Part shown: piece by piece, positions 19,621 to 30,960 of the stretch
Position numbering within the stretch: position 1 is the first letter of the stretch
How the letters are laid out: each line of letters opens with the position of its first letter
DNA from: Asterias rubens
Lineage: Eukaryota > Echinodermata > Asteroidea > Forcipulatida > Asteriidae
Length of the DNA: 64,000 bases
Reading direction: 5' to 3'
Assembly: GCF_902459465.1 (NCBI RefSeq)
Contig: NC_047078.1
Coordinates: 5,666,333 to 5,730,332, forward strand
Notes under the pieces: generated by a model
Database searches by the model: none
What the model saw: the letters and a program-made list of their open reading frames with translations, nothing else
Told to the model about the DNA's origin: nothing
Made by a program: the position numbers and the translations under genes

Positions 19621-22600
19621 GTAGGATCAGGAAAAAGTCAACGATAAAATGTGCAAATAAACACTTCCGGTTTACTTAATTTGCAATTATTATGATGATT
19701 TATGAATGTGAAATATTAAATAGTTCAAAACTAGTATAAACACTCAATTAATTATGATGTATGTTGTACTGATGGATAATGTTATTGCTGATAAGTTTAG
19801 TTTAGTTTAGTTTAGTTCAGCTGCTATCTACACCTTTTTTTGCTTTAATTTAAATATCAAAAACGAAAAAGATGTCGGACACTTGGGTTCGTACCTTTGC
19901 CACTTCGTACCCTGGACACTTCGTACCTTCAGCAATGTACGGGACACTTCGTACCGTAACAAAATTTGTCACTTTGTACCGTGGGCGGGGTACGAAGTGA
20001 CCATCAGCTGAGTCACTTCGTACCTTCATTAAAATGTGTATTCCTCAATAATTTAATGTTCGTTGAAATAAAAATTAATAATACATAGGCCTAATGAATT
20101 ATAATTTTTGTTTGAATATGTGATTTGTCATTTTTAATGTGAAATTAACATTTTGTATAAGTTAATTACCGCCAAGGACAACATCTTCCGCCATAATTTT
20201 TTACAAATATTGTAAAGTCAAACAATCACGCAAGTTATCGTCAAAATGGCTCCTTGGTCTCCAAAGTGTCTCGTGAGAAGGTACGAAGTGACTCGTGAGA
20301 AGGTCTGAAGTGTCTTGTAAGAAGGAACGAAGTGTCCAAGGTACGGAGTGTCCAAAGTCACTTCGTACCTTGAAAAGGTACAAAGTGTCCACGGTACGAA
20401 GTGGCAAAGGTACGAAGAGTGTCCTGACACCGACGAAAAGAGTAAAGATTTTACAAAGAAAACAGTAAAGTTTTAACAAGAAAAATATTACCAAACCATA
20501 ACTGTCGATCATCAATTCAATTAACAACAATAACATGCTTTTAAAGATACAAAGATTGGTCACTACACTTTTAAAGGGTTTTACTTTTGGTACCTTTTGT
20601 TGAGCATGTTTTTATTTTTGCCATGACATGAATCCCCACTCACTGTGTGAAAGTCACAGAGCAATGTTTTCACGTTCAGGAGAGTCGCATAAAATTCGCT
20701 GTAGGCCTACATTCTAAAATTTGTAAAAATGTATTATAATTTTCATCTCACTGAGACGAAAATTACTTTTGTAAAAAAAGAATTCTAATAAAAGCTTTGT
20801 ACAGCAATACAGCACTTCAACAGGTTCAAGGCAAACTTTCTACCACCATTATCTTTAAAATTAAACTGTGTAAGTTTGTGGTAATCCGTTGTTTTATGTC
20901 CTACAAACAGTACTAGTACCGTAGCCTACCCAAAACCCTTTTAAAGAACAGCAGTAGTAATCAACAATTTTAGTATAGTTTTAAAATATACAATGATCAA
21001 CACACCTTTTTTATGTTTTTCCTACATACAGTATGATGAGCTAATGGCAACTCGAGAGTCAGTTGTTAAAGAGTAAGTCACATTATAATAACTAACTTGA
21101 CATGCCCCGTTTGCCAGTTAGTTAATTTTAATTAAATTTAAGCATGGCTCATACCTATTGCCAATGTTTTGTGTGAAAGTGAATTTGTTGACGTCACAGC
21201 TTTGTTTTCGATGCGAATGTTTCGCAAGAGTTGAGACATGTACCTGAACTCTTCTAAATTGTTCATTGTGAATTTGTGACATTAAAATTTGTCCTTGAAA
21301 ACCTGTGACATAAGATAATATTTGAGAAGAGATTTGAATGTTGTGGTACAAAGACAAGATCTACGATTAAGTGGTAGAGAGTTCCAGATGCGTGGCGCAG
21401 CTGAAGAACAAGACCTGTCACCCCATGAGTGTCGAGACTTGGGTTCAATGAGGAGAAGCATGGAACTTGATCAAAGATTTCTTGATGGAGTGTAAACTTG
21501 AAGAAGTTCAGAAATATAGTGGGGAGCCTTGCCATTAGGAGCTTTGTGGACAATGAGCATCAGCTTGAAGATGATTCGTTGAGAGATAGGGAGCCAGTGT
21601 AGTTGTTTCAGAATGGGGGAGATAGAACAGGATTTTCTAGACAGTGTCACAATGCGGTATTTTGGAGGCGTTGAAGACAGGAAATCTGGTTGTTCGGAAG
21701 ACTGTAGGAAGAGCATTGCCGTTGTCAAGGCATGAAGTAACAACTGCATGAATGACCTTTTCAGTGGCACTTGTCTAAGTACTTGCGAATCTTACTATTG
21801 TAAGAAATTTGACTCATGTTGGGAAACAACACATACATTGTTTTTAACCAGTTTTATTTTCTTATATTTCAGCGAGCTTGAACTCAATCAAAAAGCTTTA
21901 TGGTCGGAGAATCTAGAAGAAGCCAGCGAGTTCCGAAGAGTGAAAGAACTAGCGGCTCAACTCAAAAGTGAAATCAAATTCGCCAGCAAAGGCTTGATTG
22001 AGGTAAGGGCTTTTATTTTGACATAAGAGCAAAAGTTTATGAAGCCAGGGGTCGATTTCACAAACAGTTAGGACTAGTCCTAAGAGATATCAAAAACGTA
22101 CAGATAGTCCTAAGTTAGGACTAGTAACTTGCCCTAACTCGAGATGAGACTAGTCCTAACTCTTTGTGAAATCCATCCCTGTAAGCACAAAAACTTGCTT
22201 AGCACAGCAAAATATTGCTTAACAGAAATGGGCTATTAGCCTGAATCACATCAAGTTTGAATTGTTGTGACTGGTGTCCAACTCAATTTTGCTTACAAAT
22301 GCAAAGACATTTTTTAAGCAGTAAAATTTTGTTCTGCTTTTAAAGGAACACGTTGCCTTGGATCGGACGAGTTTGTCTATAACAAGCGTTTGTAACCATT
22401 TTTTATAAAATGCATATGGTTGGAAAGATGTTTTAAAAGTAGAATACAATGATCCACACAAATTTGCCTCGAAACTGCCTGGTTTTCCTTTTACTGTGCG
22501 AACTAACACGGCCGGCCATTTATGGGAGTCAAAAATTTGGCTCCCATAAATGGCCGACCGTGTTAGTCGACGAGGTAAAAGGAAAACCATGCAATTTCGA

Positions 22601-24663
22601 GGCATGTTTGTGTGGATCATTGTATTCTACTTTTACAACATCTTTCTACTCAATATGCATTTTATAACAGACGGTTATAAACACTTTTCAAAGACCAACT
22701 CGACCGATCCAAGGTAAAGTGTTCCTTTAAAATAGCTTTATGAAACTGGGCCAAGATTTCCAATAATTCCAAGCTTACAGGGCACTTTGAAATCAACAGA
22801 TATTCTTTGAGGATGTTTGTTTGAGTGCAAAGTATTCTGATATATGTAATTTTCATCTGAACTTTTTTCTCCTAAAAAATCATATAAATTATGATATTCT
22901 TTGAGGATGTTTGTTTGAGTGCAAAGTATTCTGATATGAAATTTTCATCTGAACTTTTTTCTCCTAAAAAATTCTATAAATTTGTTCTGGAAAGGATCGA
23001 CCTTGACTACATGTATCTAAACAAACATTTTAAAAATAAAAAGAAATAAATTAAATTTTTTGGAACAATATTTTGTGGGTTTTTTTCTTTAAATAATTCT
23101 CAAAAATGAAGTTGTTTGGGTTCTCCTTTTATAACAACACCCCATCAATCAAACACCCCATCAATCAAACATCAATCAAACCCCAAACACCCCATCAATC
23201 ACAAGTGAGTTAAAGTTCTGCTCATAAGAATTGACAAGACTTTGGAAAGCTTTAGAGCAAATTTCCAAGATAAATTACCAGTGGCAAGTTGACTTGTGGT
23301 ATAGATTAAGTCAACTTGATATGGTCACCGTGGTCAAGTGGTTAGACTGCCGGACTTACATTCACAAGGTTGTGGATTTGAATCCCTAAGCTAACCGCTG
23401 ATTTCACAATGACTAGTGAATAAATATTTTTGTCTAGTTAATGAATCACAGTTTCTTGATTTGTGTGATTCATAATCATAGACGTTAAACCAATGTTTGT
23501 ATGAGAGATATTGGCTGTTGCCAGCTTGGTGTTTATATCCCCTTGTGGGAGTTTGCCGAGTTCCCTTGATGGGAAGATCATTTAAAAAACAAATTTGCCA
23601 AGAATTTTTTTCTTGAAAGCAGGAAAAGCAATATTGCACTATTGGAGCTCCATATAGAGAAGTTACAAATTTAGATTATTTTTGTTGTGCCCAAGGGGTT
23701 CAGTGCATCAGTCTCAAATTCAAGTTGCTAAATCATTAGGGTATGGGTTCATATCCCATCCATGAGTAAGAGACCTTTAAAGGCACTGGACACTATTGGT
23801 AATTACTCAAAATAGTTATTACAATAAAACTTACTTGGTAACGAGTAATGGGGAGAGGTTGATTGACAATTATAAAACATTGTGAGAAACGGCTCCCTCA
23901 GAAGTAACTAGTTTTCGAGAAAGAAGTAATTTCTCACTGAAATATTTGAACTGTTGAGGTCTCAAAATCAAACATCTGAAAACACACATTGTGCGAAAAG
24001 GATATTTTTTCGTCCATTATTCTCTCGCAACTTGGACAACCAATTGAGTTCCTCAAAGTTTCACAGGTTTTTTTATTTTATGCATATATGCTGGGATACA
24101 CCAAGTGAGAAGACTGGTCTTTGACAATTACCAAAGGCCTTTAACTGTAATGGGAGACTTTCTGGGACGATAGAGGGCAGCAGACTTACCGGGTAAATCC
24201 ATTGTTCTCAGAATTATGCGCATGTTCAGAACTACGTAAACAATGGAAATTTACCCGGTATGTCTGCTGCCACCTAGTGTTGGAAAGTCTCCTATTGCTT
24301 CACATCACCCAGGGGTAAAAGGGTACCTGTGAGGGCAGAGATGTTTCTTGCAATTATTGAAGCTTGGTGCACTACATACTTGGCAGCACAAGTTGTATAC
24401 TCCCCAGGGAGCTGAGCTGGTTTAAAGAATGAAATAATGGCCCAGTGACCAGGGGTAATATATAATCAGATAATGTTTGAAGCGTGATGGTCATTCTTTG
24501 TTATTGTGCTTTATAAGAGTCGATATTATATTATTAATGAATACAACTTTTCTCTCTACAGGTAAGACGAGCAGCACTGAGACAAAGACTTGACAGAGAA
24601 TATGCAATGTATGAAGAGGAACTACACGCCAGAGGAAAGGCTTTTTACTTCAAGCGAGAATGA
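19525..24663 (+). CDS. CFAP141: CFAP141 (C1orf189) homologue, 4 exons
   Basis: Coding exons are 19525-19620, 21032-21072, 21873-22002 and 24562-24663. All introns are GT-AG, the phases join cleanly (a split GA|C codon between exons 2 and 3), and the product is 122 aa. It is a small, highly charged, mostly helical protein. Its C-terminus, AALRQRLDREY...YEEELHARGKAFYFKRE, matches the end of vertebrate CFAP141, where an AALxQ...E...YxxEL...GKAFY pattern is conserved. CFAP141 is known as a microtubule inner protein of ciliary doublets. The identification rests on the C-terminal half, the size and the X-box upstream. The N-terminus is not recognisably conserved. Confidence 0.8.
19872..20433. mobile_element. 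Foldback element built from about 15 CACTTCGTACC motifs
   Basis: It lies in CFAP141 intron 1. The left arm (about 19872-20030) holds about seven copies of (C)ACTTCGTACC and variants, one inverted. The right arm (about 20255-20433) holds about eight copies, mostly as the inverse GGTACGAAGTG. Outer ends GTCGGACACT and 'agtgtcctgacaccgac' mirror each other. The 220 bp between the arms is plain AT-rich DNA. The short ORFs here are simply translations of the motif. Confidence 0.75.
21032..21072 (+). CDS. CFAP141: CFAP141 exon 2 (residues 33-46)
   Basis: 41 bp, acceptor 'cctacatacag', donor gtaagt. It encodes YDELMATRESVVK plus two bases of the next codon. Confidence 0.72.
21285..21790 (-). pseudogene. 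CR1/L2-type LINE, 3' end of the RT ORF
   Basis: Read on the minus strand, two frames together give the C-terminal block of a CR1/L2-like reverse transcriptase. First comes HALTTA, then ILKQLHWLPISQRIIFKLM, APHYISELL and YTPSRNLRSS. A frame change near 21480 follows, then WGDRSCSSAAPRIWNSLP and FKSLLK. The RT core is missing. It is a dead fragment in CFAP141 intron 2. Confidence 0.75.
21873..22002 (+). CDS. CFAP141: CFAP141 exon 3 (residues 46-89)
   Basis: 130 bp, acceptor 'tatatttcag', donor gtaagg. It encodes an acidic/basic helix with NQKALWSENLEEASEFRRVK and AAQLKSEIKFA. The coding frame follows from joining exon 2 in phase 2. Confidence 0.78.
22048..22180. mobile_element. Foldback MITE family C, copy 1
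   Basis: Ends 'gggtcgatttcacaaa' and 'tttgtgaaatccatccc'. The inside repeats AGGACTAGTCCTAA in both directions. The second copy is at 25432-25566 and a half copy at about 34755-34805. Confidence 0.75.
22340..22731. mobile_element. Foldback MITE family B (best full copy)
   Basis: About 390 bp with 'tttaaaggaacacgttgcc' and 'gtgttcctttaa' ends. A long perfect centre lies near 22500-22566, where CGGCCATTTATGGGAG and its inverse flank the tip. Confidence 0.85.
23319..23600 (+). mobile_element. tRNA-derived SINE, second family
   Basis: The head has TGGTCAAGTGGTTAGACTGC as A-box region and GGATTTGAATCCC as B box. The body ends 'agcttggtgtttatatccccttgtgggag...gttccc'. The same body occurs at 28862-29060 behind a different head. 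The acceptor ends do not pair, so it is not a tRNA gene. Confidence 0.65.
23777..24144. mobile_element. Foldback MITE family A
   Basis: Starts 'ttaaaggcactggacacta' and ends 'gacaattaccaaaggcctttaa', so it has lost about 12 bp of the right end. Landmarks GAAACGGCTCCCTC and TCACAGGTTT are present. Confidence 0.8.
24149..24296. mobile_element. Foldback MITE family D, copy 2
   Basis: Ends 'atgggagactttc' and 'gaaagtctcctatt'. Mirror blocks GGCAGCAGACTTACCGGGTA and 'taccgggtaagtctgctgcc'-like lie around a centre near 24220. Confidence 0.8.
24562..24663 (+). CDS. CFAP141: CFAP141 exon 4 (residues 90-122, stop)
   Basis: Acceptor 'tctctctacag', stop TGA at 24661-24663. It holds the most conserved part of the protein, from VRRAALRQRLDREY to GKAFYFKRE. 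Confidence 0.85.
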   Translation, partial: VRRAALRQRLDREYAMYEEELHARGKAFYFKRE

Positions 24664-25431
24664 ACATCACCTCTAACAAATCCTCCATCTTTTACAAGAA
24701 ACTGGACTTTAACTTATGTCTTATTTTGTTTGGTTTAATAACTTGGATTATTTTGCACCAAAATCACATTGTTGCAATTAAGTTACTTACTATTATTGAA
24801 CCACAACTGTCAATAACTATAGAAAAACAAAAACCAAATTTTTGAAGGAGATGTTTTATTCATATTACCTGGCTCTCACGTTTCCTAAAATGATTACTCG
24901 GCTGTCAAAACTTTTTACAATTTTGACCACTCGGCTGCTACTCTCATATCCCCTCAGCCAAAACATTTGTTGGGGGTTTCGATTTTGTTTGGAGAGAGAG
25001 AGAGAGGGATCACCTTTACATCACACGGCAAGAAGGCCACTTCATTACTCTATGTTCAAAGTGAGGGCTACACTTAACGGACTGGGGCTAAATCAACTGC
25101 AAACAGGGGCACGTTGCCTCCTACTCCAGGAGCTGAAATAATGTTACCCTCTTCACAGTCAGTAGACTAGGAGCCTGACTGGTACAAAATCCAAGTGTTA
25201 TGATGCGAAACGTGCCATGCTTGTGTTTTCTAGGATCAGACTTTAAATAACTGGTGATCAATAACCTGTCATTTCTTTATAAACACCTGATAATTGTTTT
25301 CTTTAAAACCAACTCGGTGTCAAAGTGCAAACTTTCCATAAATGCTATTCTGATGTTGTGCTAATTGCTTGAGATGGATCTGCAGTGGGCCTTCGATATA
25401 ACAAGATCTCTGGGACTGGTTTAAGGCACTG

Positions 25432-25566
25432 GGGTCGATTTCACAAACAGTTAGGACTAGTCCTATAAGAGATATCAAAAACGTACAGCTAGTCTTAAGT
25501 TAGGAATAGTAACTCGTCCTAACTCGAGATAAGACTAGTCCTAACTCCCTTTGTGAAATCCACCCC
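25432..25566. mobile_element. MITE family C, copy 2 (nested)
   Basis: Ends GGGTCGATTTCACAAACAG and 'tttgtgaaatccacccc'. It sits inside the first 11 bp of a family A element. Confidence 0.8.
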
Positions 25567-25583
25567 AGGACACCTTTGGTAAT

Positions 25584-25728
25584 AGGAGACTTTCCAACGC
25601 TAGGTGGCAGCAGACATACCGGGTAAATTTCCATTGTTTACGTAGTTCTGAACATGCGCATAATTCTGAGAACAATGGATTTACCCGGTAAGTCTGCTGC
25701 CCTCTATCGTCCCAGAAAGTCTCCCATT
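25584..25728. mobile_element. MITE family D, copy 3 (nested)
   Basis: Ends AGGAGACTTTCC and 'gaaagtctcccat'. It is inserted about 28 bp into the same family A element, after the GGTAAT of its left arm. Confidence 0.8.
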
Positions 25729-26329
25729 GTTAAAGACCAGTTCTCTCATCACTTGGTGAATCTCAAGATATGCATAAAATAACAAACCTGTAAAAATTGG
25801 AACTCGGTTGGTCTGTCGAAGTTGCGAGAAAATAATGAAAGAAAAATTTACTCTTGTTGCACAATTTGTGTGCTTTCAGATTCCTTGAATTCCAGACCTC
25901 AGCTGAGGTCTTTTATTCAAGTCAAATATTCAAGTGAGAAATTACTTTTTTCCCCAAAAAATACGCTTCTTCAGAGGGAGCTGTTTCTCACAATGTTTTT
26001 TTTTTGTTTATTATCAACAGCTCTACGTTGCATTAAGTTTTTATGGTAATTATTGTGAGTAATTACCAAAAGTGTCCACACTGCCTTTAAATGACCTCTT
26101 TATAAGAGGGACAGCAGAACAAATAACCACAAAGCAGAAATGAGATTCAAGACTTCAGAGTGTACTGTTTATTTGTAAGCAGAACTTCTTTATAATAACA
26201 GTGCTTGTTATAATGAGGGTTGACTGTACATTATCGTCGATCCTATGTAAATAATTATTTCCAGAGGTGAACTTCCAACGAGAAAATGCTGTGCCCGCAT
26301 TTTGATTTGTTGTTATTCTTTTATGAGAG

Positions 26330-26385
26330 TATGGAGAAGAGATAAATGTATTATTGAATTGAATTGAATTGAACCTAAACAGCAG
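26330..26385 (+). repeat. (TTGAA)n LINE-type 3' tail
   Basis: 'gagagtatggagaagagataaatgta' followed by ATTGAATTGAATTGAATTGA. This is the usual form of a CR1/L2-like 3' end with a short-period tail. The coding part is absent. Confidence 0.5.
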
Positions 26386-26679
26386 TATTGTATTTCAAAA
26401 CATTGTTATTGAATGTAAATAAAGTAGAAAATATAAACACAAAAGTTAAATGCGTTGCCCACATGTATTGGCTTGAAACAGGCGTCTTTGTAGTTCATAA
26501 GTCTCCCCGTGCGATTTCCCGGCTACACATTTAAGTTTATGTTAATTCCATGTAAAGGATGACACTGTTTGTAAATTCATAATTTTCTGAATTAGTTAAG
26601 ATTTTATGGCAAGGACGCTCTATGAAGTGACTTTGCCCTATAAACCCCTACCCATGATGCTGGTACCATTTGAAGGAAG

Positions 26680-27042
26680 GCACTAAAAACTAACCTCTAC
26701 AGCGGTTCGGAACATTCCGGCACGGTTCGCGACGATCCCCCACGCAGCAGGTTTGGGGAGTTGTCACATAAGAGTGGACTAACCAATAGGACCTGGTTGT
26801 TAATGATTTCATGTCTAAAAGATGCAAGTACTGCTTCAGACCTCTTTATTCAAGTACATTTGTAGCAACAGGTTTGGGGAGTTGTTACATAAGAGTGGAC
26901 TAACCACTAGGACCTGGTTGTTAATATTTTCATGTCTAAAAGATGCAAGCATATGCAAAATGACGTCATAAGGTCATTCTCGCTCGGGTATTCTCCGATG
27001 GGCCGAACCGCTGTGGAGTTTAGTATTTAGTGCCTTCCCCAT
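26680..27042. mobile_element. Foldback element with an internal duplication
   Basis: Terminal arms GGAAGGCACTAAAAACTAAC and, inverted, 'gtttagtatttagtgccttcc' continue into CTACAGCGGTTCGG and its inverse. Inside, a unit of about 85 bp ('caggtttggggagttg...atgcaag') occurs at about 26750 and 26871. Confidence 0.7.
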
Positions 27043-27094
27043 TTGAATGGGGGGACATTAATTTTTCTAGGCAATAGTAATCATTCTTGACAAT

Positions 27095-27315
27095 AGTCGT
27101 AATTCATTCATTCATTCAATATTGGTTTATTCTCTAAAACAAATTCCCATGGCGACTGGAGGTCGAATTACAGGAAAATATACAAAGATTAAAATTAGAA
27201 AAAAATCACACTATTACAAATTTAAGAAAAAATTTGTTATGGAGGAGAGACAAATATTTATAATGTAAAAAACAAATTGTTTTAAAAGTTGCGAAACGGT
27301 AGCCGGATAAAAATA
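27095..27315 (-). repeat. LINE-type 3' end with (ATTC)n tail
   Basis: (CATT)n at 27108-27120, then AAACAAATTCCCATGGCGAC and 'ggaggtcgaattacaggaaaatatac'. Read on the minus strand this is a 3' UTR ending in (GAAT)n. Copies also lie in the GT92 A genes at 37055-37262 and 47704-47911. Confidence 0.6.
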
Positions 27316-27412
27316 TTGCAGGCATAGTCCAGTGAATTTTCAATGCCATCACTATTTCAAAAAACGCATAAAAATGCATTAAAAAAATGACATTGAAGCC
27401 GAGGCTACAAGT

Positions 27413-27453
27413 AGAAGGAGCTATGACTTGAAATCAAGTCTAGCTCCTTCTTT
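27413..27453. repeat. Hairpin
   Basis: GAAGGAGCTA ... TAGCTCCTTC with ACTTGA/TCAAGT inside. A stem of about 16 bp with small mismatches. Role unknown. Confidence 0.5.
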
Positions 27454-27797
27454 CAAGTATGAGATAACGGTTTGTATGTATCAGCCACGCAAAACTCTCA
27501 CACCAGATTAGCATATTAAAATTGTGAACATAAGGGGAGTGACGGAAGTTAGTCCACAAGAGGGCGCTATTTCTGGCATTAATGTGTGGGTAGCAATTTT
27601 TGTCTGAAGGATTGCCATCCTCAAAAATTTCCTCACTTTTTTAAATCGATTTAGAGAACAATAATACCCCCATTGAAAAGCAATACGACAGTGGCAATTT
27701 TGATGAACATACAAAGAAATTGGTATCACAGACTATAAAGCCACGGCCACTGAAGTCTCAGACTTGGAACCATGTCGAATAAGGAGCAAGGATTATA

Positions 27798-28071
27798 GGG
27801 TGCGTTCGTTTAGCTTCCCTGGGTCTACCCCGCGGGTGAGCCCCTGACAAGAACTAATCGAACGATCACTTGCCACCTCGTGGCATGGTGACTGCACGCC
27901 CCCCCCCCTCTCCCCCCACCCCCCCCCCCTCTCCCCCACCCCCCCCCCCCCCCCCAAGTGACCCACTCCATAAGCAGGGCACTGGGGCTGACCGGGGTGA
28001 GCCCCGTCAAAGCTATTCGAACGAACCGCGGCAGACCGGGGTCGACCCAGGGAAGCTAAACGAACGCACCC
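27798..28071. mobile_element. MITE with GGGTGCGTTCGTTTAGC ends
   Basis: Terminal inverted repeats of about 28 bp, GGGTGCGTTCGTTTAGCTTC at 27798 and the exact inverse ending at 28071, both flanked by ATA (a possible 3-bp target duplication). The middle (27899-27956) is almost pure C, which explains the proline- and glycine-rich ORFs here. Confidence 0.75.
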
Positions 28072-28616
28072 ATAATTTTCACCTCTGAGATCATGCTGGC
28101 TGAGATCGAGCTGTTATATGCTGGTTGTCCTGCTTGAGAAGGCTAAGCCAGCGCCGTTACGTAACAACACAATAGACGCGTACGATAGAAAAACCACTAA
28201 CTGGAATTCCGCTTTAATCCAAGCCTCTTAATCATCTCCCCATTTGTACATCGTCACACCCATAGAGAAAGGACTGAATATTTTGACCAATGTTATGGTT
28301 ACAAAAAGCGCGTGCCACAAAAATAAAGGATACTATTTTGGATGTTGCCAAAACACCTTAGCAATACAAGATTAGGACGATCAAAGTGACCATACTGGTA
28401 TCCATTAATTAGATTCGAGACATAAAGCAAGCGTTTTTGGTGAAGCTGTTGCTTGCTGCTGTGTTCCTGTAGAACGAGATCCACGGACCAGGGAGCAGGG
28501 AGCAGGCTGAAGTAAGATATCGACCGTCTCTAGTGACGACGTGACTACTGGTCCAAGAGAGAAGACATGCTTGATCGGTAAGTGATACGCACAGTACAGT
28601 CGTGGGTGGAGGGGAA

Positions 28617-28850
28617 CTATGGTAATTGCCAAAGACAAGTCTTCTCACTATTTATAGAATATTCTACCTCCATTATATGGTGTATCTCAACATTATGCAA
28701 TGACATACCTGTGAAAATTTGAGCTTATTATTTGGTCGTCGAATGTAACTTTCTTCCCCCATTTTTGGCATGGTCGAAGTTGCGAGAGAAAAATGGCAGC
28801 AAATCACCCTTGTCGCACAAATCGTGTGCTTTCATCATGCTTGAATTCGA
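28617..28850. mobile_element. MITE family A fragment
   Basis: Has the family landmarks 'ggtaattgccaaagacaagtcttctcac', 'tgtgaaaatttgagct' and 'cgtgtgctttca'. Its left end and right half are missing. It runs into the SINE at 28862. Confidence 0.6.
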
Positions 28851-28861
28851 GACCTCTGCCA

Positions 28862-29060
28862 TTTCATGTTCGAGAGGAAAGGTTGTGGGTTCGAAGCCTA
28901 CCCGAGTGAACCCATTAATGCACATCACAATGACTAAAATAAGTATTGGCGTCTATATAGATGCATGAGTGATCACAATTTTCGTTGTAATGAGAGAGAT
29001 TGGGTCTCGCGAGCTTGGCGTGTAATGTCCCTTGTGGTATTTTGCGTAATTCCCAGGGAA
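28862..29060 (+). mobile_element. SINE sharing its body with 23319-23600
   Basis: B box GTGGGTTCGAAGCC near 28882, then a body with 'gagagattgggtctcgcgagcttggcgtgtaatgtcccttgtgg'. It matches the other copy best over its last 90 bp. Confidence 0.6.
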
Positions 29061-29067
29061 GGTACAC

Positions 29068-29285
29068 TATAATGTCAAAGACCAGTATTCTCACTTGGTG
29101 TATCCCAATATCAGCATAAATATAAATAACAAAGACGGTGAAAATTTGAGCTCAATTGGTCATTGAAGTTGCGAGGATGAGAGAAAAACACCCTTGTTGG
29201 ACAAATTTCCACAGGTTTGTTATTTTGTGCGTATGTTGAGATACATCAAGTGAGAAGACTGGTCTTTTGACATTATTACCAATAG
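29068..29285. mobile_element. MITE family A, internally deleted
   Basis: The left part 'gtcaaagaccagtattctcacttggtg' and the right part 'gagaagactggtcttttgacattattaccaatagcgtcc' are inverse. The middle is lost. Confidence 0.6.
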
Positions 29286-29319
29286 CGTCCAAATATTGAT
29301 TGACTATACGTAACTGGTT

Positions 29320-29694
29320 TTAAAGAGAAGGTACACGTTTGGTAATTACTTAAGACAAATATTAACTTAAAAACTGACTTGGTAACGAGCATTGTAGAGC
29401 TGTTGATAGTATAAAACATTGTTGGAAACGACTCCCTCTGAAGTAACGTAGTTTTTGATAAAGAGGTATTTCCCACTAAAATAATAAAACACTTCTAGCT
29501 AGAAGTCTTTTATTCCTATCTGAAAGCACACAAATTCGTCCAACAAGGGTGTTTTTTTTGTCATCATTTTCTCGCAACTTCGATGACCAATTAATCCCAA
29601 ATTTTCACAGGCTTGTTATTTTATGCTTATGATGGGATACACCAAGTGAGAACACTGGTCGTTGACAATTACCAGACGTGTACACTGCCTTTAA
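29320..29694. mobile_element. MITE family A, subfamily 2
   Basis: Ends 'ttaaagagaaggtacacgtttggtaattac' (left) and 'gtgtacactgcctttaa' (right). The tip is ACTTCTAGCTAGAAGT (29489-29504). It shares these ends and this tip with 32595-32956 but not with the other A copies. Confidence 0.75.
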
Positions 29695-30524
29695 CGAATT
29701 CTGCTGTTAATGGTTCAGTGCTTGTTTATGGCCCCCTTTTCCCGCCTGTCAATTGTTTTGAAATTGCATGTGTTGCGGTCGTTGGCATGCACTTTGTTTG
29801 AAGCATATTTATTTAACTGACTCTATTCTCAAGCAATGCAATGCAAACAACCAGGCCATGTAGGCCTACAGTTTCTAGCAAACACACGAAGCTCACTTCC
29901 TCATGGTAGCCATGGCAAACAACAGTAATTGTCCAATATCATCAAGTATGTAAGCAAAATGTGTTTCTGATGCTTACGGAACAAACATTCGAGATGTGTG
30001 TTTTTCAAACTGTTTTTCAAATACAGATAAACCATAACCAGTTTGTTTTATTTTAGATGGATACAATTTTAGCACAAAAAAAACCAAAAAAAAATCTAAG
30101 CGAATGAAAATTTGCTTAGCCTACCCGCTTGAGGCTAATAGCAGCCAAAGTAGCATGATTCCACATGTACCATTTTTTATGACTTTCTGTTCCCTGCTAA
30201 TTTTCGCTCAGCAGATTTAATGCAAATGGCCCAGATGAATGACAAACACGCGCTGCGTGGTAAATCTATTCTTTCTTGAAATACACGATGTTTAGGCTGA
30301 AAAAAAGGAAGGCTATCCCTTTTGTACTGAAAAGAAAAAGGACATAAAAATTCTTGGCGAAGAGCACCGGAGCGCCGCTGTATCTTTACGGGATAAACGA
30401 GAGGACATTTTCACCCCAAATTGTTGGATCTAAAAAGGGCTTCATCAAGCACGAGGCCTTTCTTAGCCACCTTTAAGCAAACTATGCCACAATGGTCTTT
30501 TTTCTTTCGGCGTCTTCTCTGACC

Positions 30525-30960
30525 TCGATGACCAATTTAGTGTAAATTTTCACAGGCGTGTTACTTCTTGTCTGCATAATATGATATTATAACACCAATT
30601 GAGAATACTGATTTGACAACACCAAGAAAGGTATACCCTGCCTTTAAAGTCACTGGACTACATGTAGTTTGGTAATCATCATACACAAGTTTTCTGCTTT
30701 GTGTATCCCAACAAGGACAACATAACAAATCTGTGAACATTTGGACTGTATTGGTCATCGAAGTTACGAGAGCACAATGAAAGAAAAACACCATATGAGA
30801 AATAATACCCCGGTTTCAAAAACTACGTCACTCAGAGGAGCCGTTTCTTACAATGTGTTATAAGCCTATACTATCAACAGATCCCCATTGCTTGTTACCA
30901 AGTAAATTGTTTTATGCTATAACAAATAATGTTGTGACTACAAAATAGTGTCCATTAGTG
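30525..30960. mobile_element. Two adjoining MITE A pieces
   Basis: A right end (30525-30648, ending 'accctgcctttaaa') abuts the left end of another copy (30643 'tttaaagtcactggacta'), which runs to about 30955 ('tagtgtccatta'). Confidence 0.6.

Larger units (their letters stand above)
22003..24561 (+). other. CFAP141 intron 3 (repeat-rich)
   Basis: Contains a MITE C (22048-22180), a MITE B (22340-22731), a local duplication of about 105 bp (22802-22875 repeated at 22894-22975, 'ctttgaggatgtttgtttgag'), a CCCCATCAATCAAACA run (23145-23200), SINEs (23319-23600 and about 23700-23765), a MITE A (23777-24144) and a MITE D (24149-24296). Confidence 0.7.
25421..26091. mobile_element. MITE family A interrupted by MITE C and MITE D
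   Basis: The host element A starts at 25421 ('ttaaggcact'), resumes at 25567 ('aggacacctttggtaat') and again at 25729 ('tgttaaagaccag'), and ends at 26091 ('gtgtccacactgcctttaa'). The interruptions are a complete MITE C (25432-25566) and a complete MITE D (25584-25728). Confidence 0.8.

Noticed and set aside
20201-20563. Minus-strand ORFs of 70-120 aa
   Set aside because: They are translations of the repeated CACTTCGTACC motif and have no support as genes.
23319-23390. Possible tRNA gene
   Set aside because: A and B boxes are present, but the acceptor arms do not pair and a SINE body shared with 28862-29060 follows.
27825-28088. Proline-rich and glycine-rich ORFs
   Set aside because: Produced by a C homopolymer stretch in the middle of a MITE.
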